Shown here: positions 29,998-43,083 of the stretch, one piece after another
Numbering within the stretch: the stretch's first letter is position 1
How the letters are laid out: every line of letters begins with the position of its first letter
From: Alkalisalibacterium limincola
Lineage (GTDB): Bacteria > Pseudomonadota > Gammaproteobacteria > Xanthomonadales > Xanthomonadaceae
Assembly (NCBI RefSeq): GCF_008017755.1
Contig: NZ_VRTS01000002.1
Location: 62,001 to 126,000, forward strand
Reading direction: 5' to 3'
DNA: 64,000 nt
Program-made: the position numbers and the translations under genes
The notes under the pieces: generated by a model
Seen by the model: the letters and a program-made list of their open reading frames with translations, nothing else
Databases searched by the model: none
Told to the model about the DNA's origin: nothing

Positions 29998-31607
29998 TCC
30001 CCGCCTTCCACGAGCCGCAGGAAGCGGCTGGGATGGCGGTCGAGCGCATTGTCCTGCCAACCCTGCACTTCGGGTCGCACCAGGTGCTTGGAGGTGTAGA
30101 AGTACAGCGGGATCACCGCGTGGGCATCGAGCAGGCGCGCTTCGGCCGCCGCCAGGTGGGTGGCCCGCACCGAGGCGTTGGGCGCCTTGTCGGCCGCAGC
30201 GATCAGCGCGTCATAGCCGGGGTCGAGGTGGCCCGACCAGTTCAGGGCCGTATCCCCGGCGAACAGCGTCAGGAAGTTCCGCGGATCGTCCAGGTCGGCG
30301 ATCCAGCCGCCGCGGAAGGCTTGGGTGATGGCCCGCTGGCGGCGATTTTGCACGTACACGCGCCATTCCTCGTTGCGCAGCCGGGTGCGCACGCCCAGCA
30401 CCTCGCGCCACATCGCCGCCACCGCCAGCGCCATGCGCCGGTGTGGCGTGGAGGTGTTGTAACGCAGCTCGATGACCAGTGGCCGGTCCCCGCCATGGCC
30501 GGCCTCGGCGAAGCGCTGCCTGGCCAGCGATTCGCGCTGGTCCTGGGTCAGGTCCGCCCAGGGCAGGCTGGGCCCGTCGTAGCCGGCGATCCCGGGCGGC
30601 ACCAGCGCGTAGGCCGGCACTTCGCCCAGCGCGGTCACGTGCCGGGTGAGGATGTCGCGGTCGATCGCGAGCGACAGCGCCTCGCGCAGTGCGGGGTTGT
30701 CCTGGAACGGGGGGCGGGTCAGGTTGAGCCCGAGCCAGAAGCTGCCCAGGTAGGGCGTGATGCGCAGCTGTTCGCCGAAGCGCTCGCGCAGGCCCTCGAT
30801 CGGTTGCGGCGGAACGGTCTCGGTGATGTGCAGGTCGCCGGCGAGGTAGCGCTGCAGTTCGCTGCCGGCGTCCTCGGTGGCGTGGAAGCGTACCCGCGGG
30901 ATCGGTGCGGCCTCGCGGAAATATGGATTCCGCTCCAGCTCCACGTGCGACTGCGGGGTCCAGGCGGACAGCCGGTAGGCGCCGTTGGAAACCAGCCGTC
31001 CCGGCCGCGTGTGCTGGCTGCCATGGGCCGCGATGCCGGGCAGGTGGACCACGAAGGCCACCGGCAGGCTCAGCAGGGACGGCAGCGGGGCGCTGCGGGT
31101 GAGCTCGAAGACGACCGTGCGCGAATCCGCTGCGCTGACGCCGAGTGCCTCCGGCGGCAGCTCGCCGGCCTGCACCCTGGAGGCGTTGCGCAGCGGGTCG
31201 AACAGCGCGGCGTGCGGGGCCGCGGTGGCGGGTTCGAAGGCGCGACGGAAGCTGGCCACCACCTGGTGCGCGTCGAGCGGCTCGCCATTGCTCCAGCGCA
31301 AGCCTTCGCGCAGATGGAAGGTCCAGCGCAGTCCGTCGGGCGACACCCCCCATTCCCGCGCCAGGCCCGGGAGCGGCTGGCCGTCGGGTCCGTCCGCCAC
31401 CAGGCCCTCGTAAAGGTCGCGCAGGATGTTGGCGCAGGCGATCTCAGGGCAGCGGTGCGCGTCGAGCGTGGAGGGCTCGGGGCCATTGCCGCGATGCAGC
31501 GTCGCATCCGACGCGGCGGCCGGGAGGGCCGGGGCCAGGAGCAGGCAGGCCAGGACCATGCAGGCGGGAAGGGGGCAGGCGGGAACGAGGCCGGAGGGCA
31601 GGCGCAT
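29994..31607 (-). CDS. Peptide ABC transporter substrate-binding protein (OppA/MppA-like)
   Basis: A 537-residue periplasmic binding protein with signal peptide MRLPSGLVPACPLPACMVLA. SBP family 5 features include EPSTLDAHRCPEIACANILRD at the mature N terminus, AREWGVSPDGLRWTFHLRE, and SNGEPLDAHQVVASFRRAF. Others are FWLGLNLTRPPFQDNPALRE and DLDDPRNFLTLFAG. It probably captures oligopeptides. It overlaps the OppB-type permease by 4 bases and is divergent from gshA. Confidence 0.92.
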   Translation of the reverse strand: MRLPSGLVPACPLPACMVLACLLLAPALPAAASDATLHRGNGPEPSTLDAHRCPEIACANILRDLYEGLVADGPDGQPLPGLAREWGVSPDGLRWTFHLREGLRWSNGEPLDAHQVVASFRRAFEPATAAPHAALFDPLRNASRVQAGELPPEALGVSAADSRTVVFELTRSAPLPSLLSLPVAFVVHLPGIAAHGSQHTRPGRLVSNGAYRLSAWTPQSHVELERNPYFREAAPIPRVRFHATEDAGSELQRYLAGDLHITETVPPQPIEGLRERFGEQLRITPYLGSFWLGLNLTRPPFQDNPALREALSLAIDRDILTRHVTALGEVPAYALVPPGIAGYDGPSLPWADLTQDQRESLARQRFAEAGHGGDRPLVIELRYNTSTPHRRMALAVAAMWREVLGVRTRLRNEEWRVYVQNRRQRAITQAFRGGWIADLDDPRNFLTLFAGDTALNWSGHLDPGYDALIAAADKAPNASVRATHLAAAEARLLDAHAVIPLYFYTSKHLVRPEVQGWQDNALDRHPSRFLRLVEGGE

Positions 31608-31692
31608 CGGTGCAGGATAGCCGAGGCGACGGTGCCGCCGGCATGCACTGTTGCGCTGCCTGCACTTTCGGAATGCGCGGCCTGCCCCCATC

Positions 31693-33090
31693 ATGGACCC
31701 ATTGCCCAACGAGACGCCCCCCTTGTCCGGCCCCAGCCAAGAAGACGAAACACCCATCGGCGACGTGAGTGAACTGGTTGCCTACAGTGAATCCGGCAAC
31801 AAGCCCGAGAGCGACTGGCGCATCGGCACCGAGCACGAGAAGTTCGGGTTCCGCCTCGACGACCTGCGGCCGCTGACCCACGAAGGCCCGCAGGGCATCG
31901 AGGCGGTGCTGCGCGGCCTGAGCCAGTTCCCCTGGGAACCGGTCGAGGAGCACGGCAAGCTGATCGCGCTCAAGCGGCCCGACGGCGCCTCCGTCACGCT
32001 CGAGCCGGCCGGCCAGCTGGAGCTTTCCGGCGCGATGCTGGAGACGATCCACCAGACCTGCGTCGAGACCCGCACCCACCTGCGCGAGGTCAAGGCGGTC
32101 TCCGAACAACTCGGCGTCGGCTTCCTCGGCATGGGCTTCCAGCCCAAGTGGCGGCGCGAGGACATGCCCTGGATGCCCAAGGGCCGCTACAAGATCATGC
32201 GCGACTACATGCCGCGGGTCGGTACGCTGGGCCTGGACATGATGACCCGCACCTGCACGGTGCAGGTGAACCTGGACTACCGTTCCGAAGCGGACATGGT
32301 GAAGAAGTTCCGGGTGAGCCTGGCGCTGCAGCCGATCGCCACCGCGCTGTTCGCCGACTCGCCGTTCACCGAGGGCCGGCCCAACGGCTACCTGAGCTAC
32401 CGCAGCCACATCTGGACCGATACCGATGCCGACCGCACCGGCATGCTCGACTTCGTGTTCGAGGACGGCTTCGGCTTCGAGCGCTACGTCGACTACGTGC
32501 TCGATGTGCCGATGTACTTCGCCTACCGCGGCGGCGAGTACGTGGACTGCGCCGGCCTGAGCTTCCGCGACTTCCTGGCCGGCAGGCTGGGTCCGCTGCC
32601 CGGCGAGCTGCCGACGATGCGCGACTGGTCCGACCACCTGACCACCGTGTTCCCGGAAGTGCGGCTGAAGAAGTTCCTGGAGATGCGCGGCGCCGACGGC
32701 GGGCCGTGGAACCGGCTGTGTGCCTTGCCGGCGTTCTGGGTCGGACTGCTCTACGACGATGCGGCGCTGGACGCCGCCTGGGACCTGGTGCGCGACTTCT
32801 CGATGGCCGAGCGCAACGCATTGCGCGACGGTGTGCCGAAGCATGCACTGAAGCTGCCGTTCCGCGGTGCGACCGTGCGCGAGCTGGCGATCGAGGCGCT
32901 CAAGATCGCCGAGGCCGGCCTGAAGCGTCGTGCCCGCCTGAACAACGAAGGTGCCGACGAGACCGGCTTCCTTGCCCCGTTGCAGGAGTTCGCACTGGCC
33001 AACGAGACGCCGGCCGAGCGCAAGCTGGCGCTGTTCCACGGGCCCTGGGGTGGCAGCGTGGACCCGGTGTTCCGCGAGTTCGCCTATTGA
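31693..33090 (+). CDS. gshA: Glutamate-cysteine ligase, plant/proteobacterial type
   Basis: Forms gamma-glutamylcysteine, the first step of glutathione synthesis. The 465-residue protein carries [11 protein letters not shown] at the N terminus, [11 protein letters not shown], and [35 protein letters not shown] follows; these are the GCS2-type (class 3) active-site motifs, distinct from the E. coli type. A redox cysteine pair regulates plant homologues, but those positions are not conserved here. The start MDPLPNE at 31693 is the first plausible one. Transcribed alone, divergent from oppA. Confidence 0.95.
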   Translation: MDPLPNETPPLSGPSQEDETPIGDVSELVAYSESGNKPESDWRIGTEHEKFGFRLDDLRPLTHEGPQGIEAVLRGLSQFPWEPVEEHGKLIALKRPDGASVTLEPAGQLELSGAMLETIHQTCVETRTHLREVKAVSEQLGVGFLGMGFQPKWRREDMPWMPKGRYKIMRDYMPRVGTLGLDMMTRTCTVQVNLDYRSEADMVKKFRVSLALQPIATALFADSPFTEGRPNGYLSYRSHIWTDTDADRTGMLDFVFEDGFGFERYVDYVLDVPMYFAYRGGEYVDCAGLSFRDFLAGRLGPLPGELPTMRDWSDHLTTVFPEVRLKKFLEMRGADGGPWNRLCALPAFWVGLLYDDAALDAAWDLVRDFSMAERNALRDGVPKHALKLPFRGATVRELAIEALKIAEAGLKRRARLNNEGADETGFLAPLQEFALANETPAERKLALFHGPWGGSVDPVFREFAY

Positions 33091-33139
33091 ACACGGCGTC
33101 CCGTGGATGCTGTGACCCCCGTTGAGAAGGATTTCGCCG

Positions 33140-35905
33140 ATGACCGACACCCGCCCCCGACCCGAGGACGACACCGGACCGCTGCGCGCGGTGGACCTGC
33201 CCGCCACCGATGAGCTGCTGCGCGAGGACGTGCGCCGGCTGGGCGCGCTGGTCGGCGAGATCCTGGCCGAGCAGGCCGGTTCCGGATTCCTCGACGAGGT
33301 GGAGCGGATCCGCGTGGCGGCGATCGAGCGACGCGAATCCGGAGCGCCCGTCGATGCGCTGGCGGCGATCCTGGTCGGTGTCGAGCAGGGGCATGCCGAA
33401 CGGCTGGTGCGTGCGTTCCTGAGCTACTTCCAGGCGGTGAACATCGCCGAGCGCGTCCACCGCATCCGCCGTCGCGGGACTACCAGCGCACCAGTGCCGC
33501 GGCCCAGCCCGGCGGGCTGGAGGACGTGCTGACCCGGCTGCGCGACGAGGGTGTCCCGGCCGGAGAGGTGGCCGACCTGCTGGCGCGGCTGCGCATCGAG
33601 CCGGTGTTCACCGCGCACCCGACCGAAGCGGTGCGCCGCGCGCTGCTGGAGAAGGAGCAGACCGTCGTGCACCGGCTGGTCGAGGACATCGACCGCGGCC
33701 TGACGCCGCAGGAACGCCGCGCCGGCGTGGGGCGCATCCGCCAGGCGCTGACTTCGGCCTGGCAGACCAACGAGACGCCACCGGAAAAGCCGACGGTCGC
33801 CGACGAATTCGAGCACGTGAGCTTCTACCTCACCGAGGTGCTGTTCCGGGTGTTGCCGGTCTTCTTCGAAGATTTCGCCGAAGCGATGGAGAAGGTCTAC
33901 GGCACGACCGGTGACGCCACGCTGCCCAGCGCGATGATCGGCTTCGGCAGCTGGGTCGGCGGCGACATGGATGGCAATCCCAACGTCGGTGCGCACACGA
34001 TCCGCGACACGCTGGCCGCACAACGGCGCCAGGTGCTGCGCGCCTACCGGCGCGACATCGACAAGCTGACCGGATTGCTGACCCAGTCGCTGGGACGCGT
34101 GGCGTTCTCGCCCGCGCTGCTCGACAGGCTGGAGGACTACCGGGCACGGTTGCCGGAGGCGGCGGCGACGATCAAGCCGCGCCACGCCGACATGCCATAC
34201 CGCAGCTTCCTGACCCTGGTAGCGGCGCGGCTGGAGGCGACCCGCAACGACGCCGACGCGGGATACCCGAACGCCGATGCGTTCGCCGACGACATCCGCT
34301 TGCTCGACGAGAGCCTGTGCCGGAACGGCGGAGTCCAGGCGGGACATTTCAGCGTGCAACGCCTGCGCCGGCGCATCGACGTGTTCGGTTTCCAGCTGGC
34401 CACGCTCGACCTGCGACAGGATTCCGCGATCCACGAGTCGGCGCTGGCCGGCCTTCTGGACGACGCCGGCTGGCCCGAGCGCGAGGCCGCTGATCGCGCC
34501 GCCCGGCTGCAGGCCCTGCTGGCCGGCTCGGGCGAGGATGGGAGCATCGAGGTGCCGCGGCGTGGGCACGAGGACGCCGCTTCGACGCTCGAGGTCTTCG
34601 CGACCGTGGCCGAGGCACTGCCGCGCTATGGTGCGCGAGCCTTCGGCCCCTACATCGTGTCGATGAGCCGCAGCGCCGCCGACGCGCTGGCGGTGCTGGC
34701 CCTGGCACGCGTGGCGGGCTGCGTCGATGGCGCCGGGCAGGTGCCGCTGGACGTCGCGCCGCTGTTCGAGACGGTCGACGACCTCGACGCTTCGGCCGAC
34801 GTGCTGCGCTCGCTGTTCGCCGACCCGGCCTACCGTGCCCACCTCGACGCCCGCGGCGGGCGGCAGATGGTGATGCTGGGCTATTCCGACAGCGCCAAGG
34901 ACGGCGGCATCGTCGCCTCGCGCTGGGCCCTGCAGCAGACCCAGATCGCGCTGAGCGCGCTGGCGCGCGAATCCGGCGTGCGGATCGCGTTCTTCCACGG
35001 CCGCGGCGGCTCCCTCTCGCGCGGTGGCGGCAAGACCGAACGCGCCGTCATCGCCGCCCCGCGCGGTTCGGTGGACGGCTTCCTGCGCCTGACCGAGCAG
35101 GGCGAGGTGATCCACCGCAAGTACGGCATCCGCGCGCTGGCGCTGCGCAACCTCGAGCAGACCACCGGCGCGGTGCTGCGGGCGACGCTGCGCCCCGCGC
35201 CCGGCCGAACCGCGCGAGGCGAAGTGGCGCGGCATCGCCGCCGGCATCGCCGCGCGTTCGCGCGAGGTCTACCGCGAGCTGGTCTACGGCCGCGAGGATT
35301 TCGTGCCGTACTTCCGCGAAGCCACGCCGATCGACGTGATCGAACGGCTGCGCATCGGCTCGCGGCCCAGCAAGCGCGGCAGCGCCGGAGGCGTGTCCTC
35401 GCTGCGTGCGATTCCGTGGGTCTTCGCCTGGTCGCAGAACCGCGCCGGGCTGACCGCCTGGTACGGCGTCGGCAGCGGGCTGCAGCAGGCGATCGACGCG
35501 CACGGCATCGACGCGCTGGCGGAGATGACGCGCGACTGGCCGTTCCTGGCCAGCCTCGTCGACGACGTCGAGATGGTGCTGGCGAAGTCGGACATGGCGA
35601 TCTTCGAGCGCTATTCGCGTCTCGCGGCGGGGCATGACGACTTCTTTCCCGGCATCGCGCAGGAGTTCGAGCGCACCCGCCGTGCGGTGCTCGCGCTGAA
35701 GGGCGCCACCGACCTGTTGGAGGGCGATCGCCGGCTGCGCGTGTCGATCCGGCTGCGCAATCCCTACGTCGATCCGATCAGCCTGCTGCAGGTCGACCTG
35801 CTGGCACGCTGGCGCGAGGCGGGCTGCCCCGAGGACGACGCGCTGTTCCATGCCCTGGTGGCGACGGTCAACGGCATCGCGGCCGGGGTGCAGAACACCG
35901 GCTGA
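33140..35905 (+). CDS. ppc: Phosphoenolpyruvate carboxylase (two frameshifts)
   Basis: Carboxylates PEP to oxaloacetate, refilling the TCA cycle. After correction it has 921 residues. Motifs in order are [12 protein letters not shown] (active-site His), [41 protein letters not shown] and the Arg-rich [11 protein letters not shown]. The C terminus is GVQNTG, as expected. One base is lost near 33475 (rejoining RIRRR to RDYQRTS) and one C is extra in the CCCC run at 35193-35196 (rejoining TLRPR to [11 protein letters not shown]). The two errors have opposite sign. Follows gshA by 49 bases. Confidence 0.95.
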
Positions 35906-35929
35906 GCGTCCGCTTCGCCGCCGCGGGGC

Positions 35930-36607
35930 TCAGCCCAACGTGAAGTCGGTGAAGGCGAAGCGTTCGTCACGCAGCACCGTTTCGCCTTCGACCAGGTGCA
36001 AGGGCGCCTTGAACATCGGGCCATCGTGGACGCAGGTATGGAACTCGCCGCGTTCCCCGCAGGGGTCGACGCCTTCGGGCAGGGCGTCGAGCAATCCGGC
36101 GTCCCATTCGCGGCCGGCGAATCCGGCGTCGAGCTGTTCGGTGTCGACGCAGCACAGACGCGCCTTCAGCCCGCCAAGCTGCATTTCCTGGGCCAGGGCG
36201 GCGGTATCGCTGTCCCACAGCGGATAGGCCCCGAGCCAGCCCTGGCGTGCGAGCATCGCATCGCGGAATGCGCGCACGTCGGCCAGGAACAGGTCGCCGA
36301 AGGCGACGTGCCGCAGACCGGGCCAGCGCCCTTCGGCCTGCGCCAGTGCGGCACCCATCGCGGCTTCGTAGGTGCTGTTGTCGGGATGGCGGGGCTGGCG
36401 CGCCTCGACCAGGGGCAGGTCCATAGCCTCGGCCTGCGCCTGCAGCACGTCGCGCCGTATGCCGTGCATCGCCACGCGCTCCAGTCCTTCGGTGACGGTG
36501 GTCAGCAGGCCCACCACCTCGAAGCCCTCCGACCAGCGCAGCCGGTGCAGGGCCCAGGCCGCGTCCTTGCCGCCACTCCACGAGAGCAGGATCGGTGTCT
36601 TCACCAT
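35930..36607 (-). CDS. ATP-pyrophosphatase, Dph6/diphthine-ammonia ligase-like
   Basis: A 225-residue adenine-nucleotide hydrolase of the PP-loop ATPase family. The P-loop LSWSGGKDAAWAL is at the N terminus; further conserved parts are HGIRRDVLQAQAEAM, HVAFGDLFLADVR and EGVDPCGERGEFHTCVHDGP. The last motif is the hallmark of Dph6, which amidates diphthine in eukaryotic EF2. Bacteria have no diphthamide, so the bacterial homologue must do something else, perhaps amidation or RNA modification. Convergent with ppc. Confidence 0.88.
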   Translation of the reverse strand: MVKTPILLSWSGGKDAAWALHRLRWSEGFEVVGLLTTVTEGLERVAMHGIRRDVLQAQAEAMDLPLVEARQPRHPDNSTYEAAMGAALAQAEGRWPGLRHVAFGDLFLADVRAFRDAMLARQGWLGAYPLWDSDTAALAQEMQLGGLKARLCCVDTEQLDAGFAGREWDAGLLDALPEGVDPCGERGEFHTCVHDGPMFKAPLHLVEGETVLRDERFAFTDFTLG

Positions 36608-36635
36608 CGCTCATGCCCTCCCGGCGGAGGCGGGC

Positions 36636-36971
36636 TCAGTGGACATCGCGCAGTTCCCAGTGGCTGCCGGCCAGCAGCCGCAGCCGATGGCGCAGTACTT
36701 CGCCCGGGACCGACGTCACCACGGTCAGCTCGGCGCGCTTCTCGCGCTGCCGGCCGGTCACGCGCGCGTCGGGATCGACCACGCCGAGGGCCGGGTCGAC
36801 CTCGTCGGGTTCGGGCTGGTCGGCACACCAGCGCTGGAAAAGCACGTCCTGCCGAAGGGCGGCCTCGAGCTCCTCGGCGAAGCCCTCGGCGCCCACCGAC
36901 TTGAACGAAAGCGAGGGATCGGCACCGCGCGCGAGCTGCGGGTCGGGCAGGTGGATGCGATAGGTCGTCAT
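36636..36971 (-). CDS. Conserved hypothetical protein, small acidic
   Basis: A 111-residue protein without signal or membrane segments, starting MTTYRIHLPDPQLARG and ending GSHWELRDVH. The sequence is charged (GFAEELEAALRQDVLFQRW) and has no catalytic motif I can recognise. The start 36971 fits a protein co-transcribed with the ATP-pyrophosphatase gene that begins 28 bases downstream of its stop. No function can be given. Confidence 0.6.
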   Translation of the reverse strand: MTTYRIHLPDPQLARGADPSLSFKSVGAEGFAEELEAALRQDVLFQRWCADQPEPDEVDPALGVVDPDARVTGRQREKRAELTVVTSVPGEVLRHRLRLLAGSHWELRDVH

Positions 36972-37044
36972 GATGCGCGTCCGTGTGCGGGTGGATGCCC
37001 ATTGTGCGCACACCGGCCCCGCGCGGGTGAATCGGCGCACAACG

Positions 37045-37073
37045 CGAACGGGGCGGTCTGCCCGCCCCGTTCG
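37045..37073 (-). terminator. Terminator after the large amidohydrolase
   Basis: CGAACGGGGCGG (37045-37056) pairs with CCGCCCCGTTCG (37062-37073) over 12 bases with a 5-base loop, 21 bases downstream of the stop at 37094 on the minus strand. There is no T-run. Confidence 0.6.
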
Positions 37074-37093
37074 TTCGATGCGACCTGCCGATG

Positions 37094-40403
<3,310 letters not shown>

Positions 40404-40509
40404 CGGGAGGCTTCCGGTTCGGCAAAGCCCTCGATGCTAGGCGAATTCCACCGCCATGGCTGTGTGGCGGAAGTCGTGGGTCGCGTCCGTGCCGGCCCGC
40501 GCGGCCCGG

Positions 40510-40971
40510 TCAAGGGGCTCGGCGTGGCCGGTCACGTCCTGCGCGCGAGCGGTGGCCGCCACGCCGGTTCTCGATGCGCTCGGCCATGCGCTCCCGGCCG
40601 CTGGCATCGAGCTCGGTGGCCACTGCGGTCAGGGCGGCGTGCGAGGCGCCCGAGGCGGTGGCCTCGGCCTCGCGCAGGGCGCTGAATGCCTCGGCGAGCC
40701 GGGAAGCATCGAACGGCTCGGCGCGCAGCGCCTCCCCGACCTCCGCGCGCGCGGCACGCACCTGGGCGTAGTGTTCGCGAAGTCCTTCCCTGTGCGGAGC
40801 CATCGCGGTGCGGAACTGCTCGCGTTGCGCTTCCGACGTGGTGTCGGCCTGCGGCCCGGGGACGGTGTCGGGGCGTGCGGCAAGCAGCCATACGCCGAGC
40901 AAGGCGATCAGCGCCGCATTCACCAGCAACGAGGCCAGCAGGGTGATCCTGGCGGGGCGGGAGAGGCTCAT
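40510..40971 (-). CDS. Periplasmic heavy-metal sensor-like protein (Spy/CnrX type)
   Basis: A 153-residue protein with an N-terminal membrane anchor (ITLLASLLVNAALIALLGV) and a helical periplasmic part rich in Arg/Glu (REQFRTAMAPHREGLREHY, LREAEATASGASHAAL). The topology and charge pattern match the Spy/CpxP/CnrX helical-hairpin group, which senses metals or unfolded proteins. Possible metal-binding His lie in APHREG and ASHAAL. It follows the anti-sigma-like gene with an ATGA overlap, so the three genes are one operon with the sigma factor. Confidence 0.72.
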   Translation of the reverse strand: MSLSRPARITLLASLLVNAALIALLGVWLLAARPDTVPGPQADTTSEAQREQFRTAMAPHREGLREHYAQVRAARAEVGEALRAEPFDASRLAEAFSALREAEATASGASHAALTAVATELDASGRERMAERIENRRGGHRSRAGRDRPRRAP

Positions 40972-41424
40972 GGCTCGTCGATCCAGTTCTCGTCCAGGTC
41001 CGGGTGTGGCGCCAGCCCGGCGAGCTGGAACACCGTGTCTTCGTCGAATCCGTTGGCAGCCGGCAGCGGCGAGAGCCCCACGCCGATGCGACGCCAAGCG
41101 CCAGCCCGGCGGCCAGTGCCGGCCCGGCCAACTGCCAGCCCCCCAGGTCACGCCAGAACGATGTGAATGCCTGGCGCCAGTGGGGGCGCGCGGCCGGCGC
41201 CTGCGCCAGCAACTGGCGGCGCAGCCGCAGCGGTGCCGGCGGACCACGACGCTGTCGAGCAGCGCATCGGTGGCGTGGGCCCGGGCGAGTGCCTCGCGCG
41301 CCTGCGGCGAGCGCCCCAGCAGGGCCAGCGCCTGCTCGCGCTCGGCCTCGGGCCAGCGTCGTGGCTCGGCACCGTAGGCGGCGATCAGTTCCTGGAAGCG
41401 TTCAAATTCCATGTCGGTGTCCAT
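40968..41424 (-). CDS. Probable membrane anti-sigma factor (two frameshifts)
   Basis: About 152 residues. It starts MDTDMEFERFQELIAAYG after a good AGGGGAAAGGGG ribosome site and runs through AEPRRWPEAEREQALALLG. One transmembrane segment (LAGPALAAGLALGV) and an acidic tail LDENWIDEP follow. Single-base losses near 41240 and 41085 are needed to join the three frames; each correction gives continuous sequence (VVVRPAPLRLRRQLLAQ and ASAVGLSPLPAANG). It overlaps the sigma-factor stop by 23 bases, the usual sigma/anti-sigma coupling. No zinc-finger motif is present. The role is inferred from context. Confidence 0.75.
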
Positions 41425-42034
41425 CCCCTTTCCCCTGCAGATCTTCAAGTTCTTCGGCCAGGGCCGCGCGAAGGGCGCGTCGGCCGCGCGCGAGCAGCGA
41501 CTCCAGCGCCTCTTCGGAAATCTCCAGGACCGCCGCCGCTTCGCGCTGGCTCAGTTCCTGGTAATGGCTGAGCACCAGCGCCTCGCGCTGGCGCTCCGGC
41601 AGCGTCGCCAGGGCGGCCTGCACCCGCCCGGAGCGGTCCTGGCGGCGCGCCAGCTGTTCCGGCCCGGGTTCGCCGGAGACCGGCTGGATGTCCTCCACCG
41701 GTCGGCTGTCGCGGCGTCGCCGCAGGGCGTCGTGGCACAGGTTCATCGCCACCCGGTGCAGCCAGGTCGAGAACTTCGCCGTGCCCGGCTGCCAGTTCGG
41801 GATCTGCTGCCATGCGCGCAGGAACGCGTCCTGCGCCACCTCCTCTGCATCCGCGGCATTGCCCAGCATGCGCTGGGCGAGGGCGTGGATGCGTTCCAGG
41901 TGCCGGTCGAGCAGGACGCCATAGGCCTGCTCGTCCCCATCGCGGATGAGGTCGAGCAGGGTCTGGTCGGGGTCGTCCCCGGGCCGGGCCGGCGCGGGGC
42001 CGGTCGGGTCGGGGCGAGTCCGTTCGTTGCTCAT
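41402..42034 (-). CDS. ECF-type RNA polymerase sigma factor
   Basis: A 210-residue group IV sigma factor. Region 2 spans ALAQRMLGNAADAEEVAQDA and FLRAWQQIPNW (about 50-80). Region 4 has LPERQREALVLSHYQELSQ with a helix-turn-helix at EAAAVLEISEEALESL. The N terminus is Pro/Asp-rich and disordered. The gene leads an operon with a membrane anti-sigma-like protein and a periplasmic sensor, an order like CnrH-CnrY-CnrX. It probably responds to metal or envelope stress and activates its own operon, but no promoter motif could be defined. Confidence 0.92.
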   Translation of the reverse strand: MSNERTRPDPTGPAPARPGDDPDQTLLDLIRDGDEQAYGVLLDRHLERIHALAQRMLGNAADAEEVAQDAFLRAWQQIPNWQPGTAKFSTWLHRVAMNLCHDALRRRRDSRPVEDIQPVSGEPGPEQLARRQDRSGRVQAALATLPERQREALVLSHYQELSQREAAAVLEISEEALESLLARGRRALRAALAEELEDLQGKGDGHRHGI

Positions 42035-42082
42035 CAGGGCGTGGTCGGGCGTTCACCGGTTCTCCGGATCATCGCATGCGCG

Positions 42083-42527
42083 TCAGCGGCCGCCATGGCC
42101 ACCGCGGTGCATGCCGCGTCCGCCGCGCATGCCCTTGCGGCTCTCGCGCATCTCCTCACGCGTGATCACGCCGTCGCCGTCGGCATCCATGCGCGCCAGT
42201 CGATCGCTGTGGGCGGCCACGTAGTCCTCGACGGTGACCACGCCATCGCCGCTGCGGTCGTAACGCTGCAGGCGACGCTGTTCGCGCTGCAGGCGTTGCG
42301 CATCGCGGTGGGCGATCATCTCCTCGGCGGTGATGATGCCGTCGCCATTGGCGTCGATCGCCAAGCAGCCGGGCGATGCGGTCCTCCATCGCGGCCACGT
42401 CCATCGGCTGGCCCTTGTTCCAGCCACGCTCGCCGCGCGATTCCTGGGCGAGGGCGGTGGCGCCGGCACCGAGGGCCAGCAGGGCGGTCGCGAGTGCGGT
42501 ACGGATCAGGATCGAATTCGTCTTCAT
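42083..42527 (-). CDS. EF-hand calcium-binding secreted protein (frameshifted)
   Basis: About 147 residues with signal peptide TALATALLALGAGATALA. Three canonical EF-hand loops are visible: DANGDGIITAEE, DRSGDGVVTVED and DADGDGVITREE. A basic, glycine-rich C-terminal tail (RGGRGMHRGGHGG) follows. An extra G near 42363 breaks the frame between EDRIARLL and AIDANGDG. The start MKTNSI at 42527 has an AGAGG ribosome site. It lies just upstream of the sigma operon on the same strand, with a 48-base gap, and may be co-regulated. Confidence 0.82.
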
Positions 42528-42645
42528 CGGATCAACCTCTCGAAGCGGGAAGCAAGCCGGAACCGCGTCGGTCCCAGTGCCTTCAACGCCCCGTGCGGGC
42601 GGATCCGTCGCGCGGTGATCGCCGCCGTTCAGCCGGCCCCGCCGG

Positions 42646-42978
42646 CTACTCCGCCTGCACCAGCCATGGCCGCGGGGCCTCCGGGCCCAGTGTGTCGGGT
42701 GCCCCGACGGTGGCGTCGGTGCCCTGGATCCATTGTCCCAGTACGGCCACCTGTCCAGACTGCTCCAGGACCAGCACGCACAGCCGGTCGCCGTGGGCGT
42801 GGACGTCGTCGAAGTCGGTGTCGAGCGGCTGGCAGGCCATGTCGAGCCGCGCGGGCAGGTCGGCACGAACGTGCAGGGATGCGTGCGCTGTGGCGGCGTC
42901 GAGGGTGCGCGGTGAATCGGCCCATGCCAGGGCGGGGAGCAGCGGCAGGCAGGCGAGGAGCAGGGTCGGGACGTGCAT
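42646..42978 (-). CDS. Hypothetical secreted protein
   Basis: A 110-residue protein with a clear signal peptide (MHVPTLLLACLPLLPALAWA). A strong GGAGGA ribosome site lies 5 bases before the ATG. The mature part has two cysteines (MACQPL and DRLCVL) that could form a disulfide, and a beta-rich pattern (VLVLEQSGQVAVLGQWI). I do not recognise a family. It lies 12 bases downstream of the hairpin at 42990-43018. Confidence 0.6.
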   Translation of the reverse strand: MHVPTLLLACLPLLPALAWADSPRTLDAATAHASLHVRADLPARLDMACQPLDTDFDDVHAHGDRLCVLVLEQSGQVAVLGQWIQGTDATVGAPDTLGPEAPRPWLVQAE

Positions 42979-42989
42979 CGGGATCCTCC

Positions 42990-43018
42990 GGAGGCGTCGG
43001 CGTCTTGCCGACGCCTCC
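42990..43018 (-). terminator. Hairpin downstream of the amidohydrolase pair
   Basis: GGAGGCGTCGGC (42990-43001) and GCCGACGCCTCC (43007-43018) make a perfect 12-base stem with loop GTCTT. It follows the amidohydrolase stop at 43084 on the minus strand. It has no T-run but is stable enough to end or protect the transcript. Confidence 0.6.
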
Positions 43019-43083
43019 AGACTGGGTCCCGCGTGTGACCGCGGACGGCCGGAATGTGGCGGTCCGCGGGCAGCTTCAGGCGC

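Noticed and set aside
33140-35905. ppc as a decaying pseudogene
   Set aside because: All catalytic motifs are intact and the two shifts are of opposite sign; one lies in a C run. This fits sequencing error.
42646-43018. A small non-coding RNA built on the hairpin at 42990-43018
   Set aside because: No promoter or T-run was visible, and the hairpin fits as the terminator of the amidohydrolase transcript.
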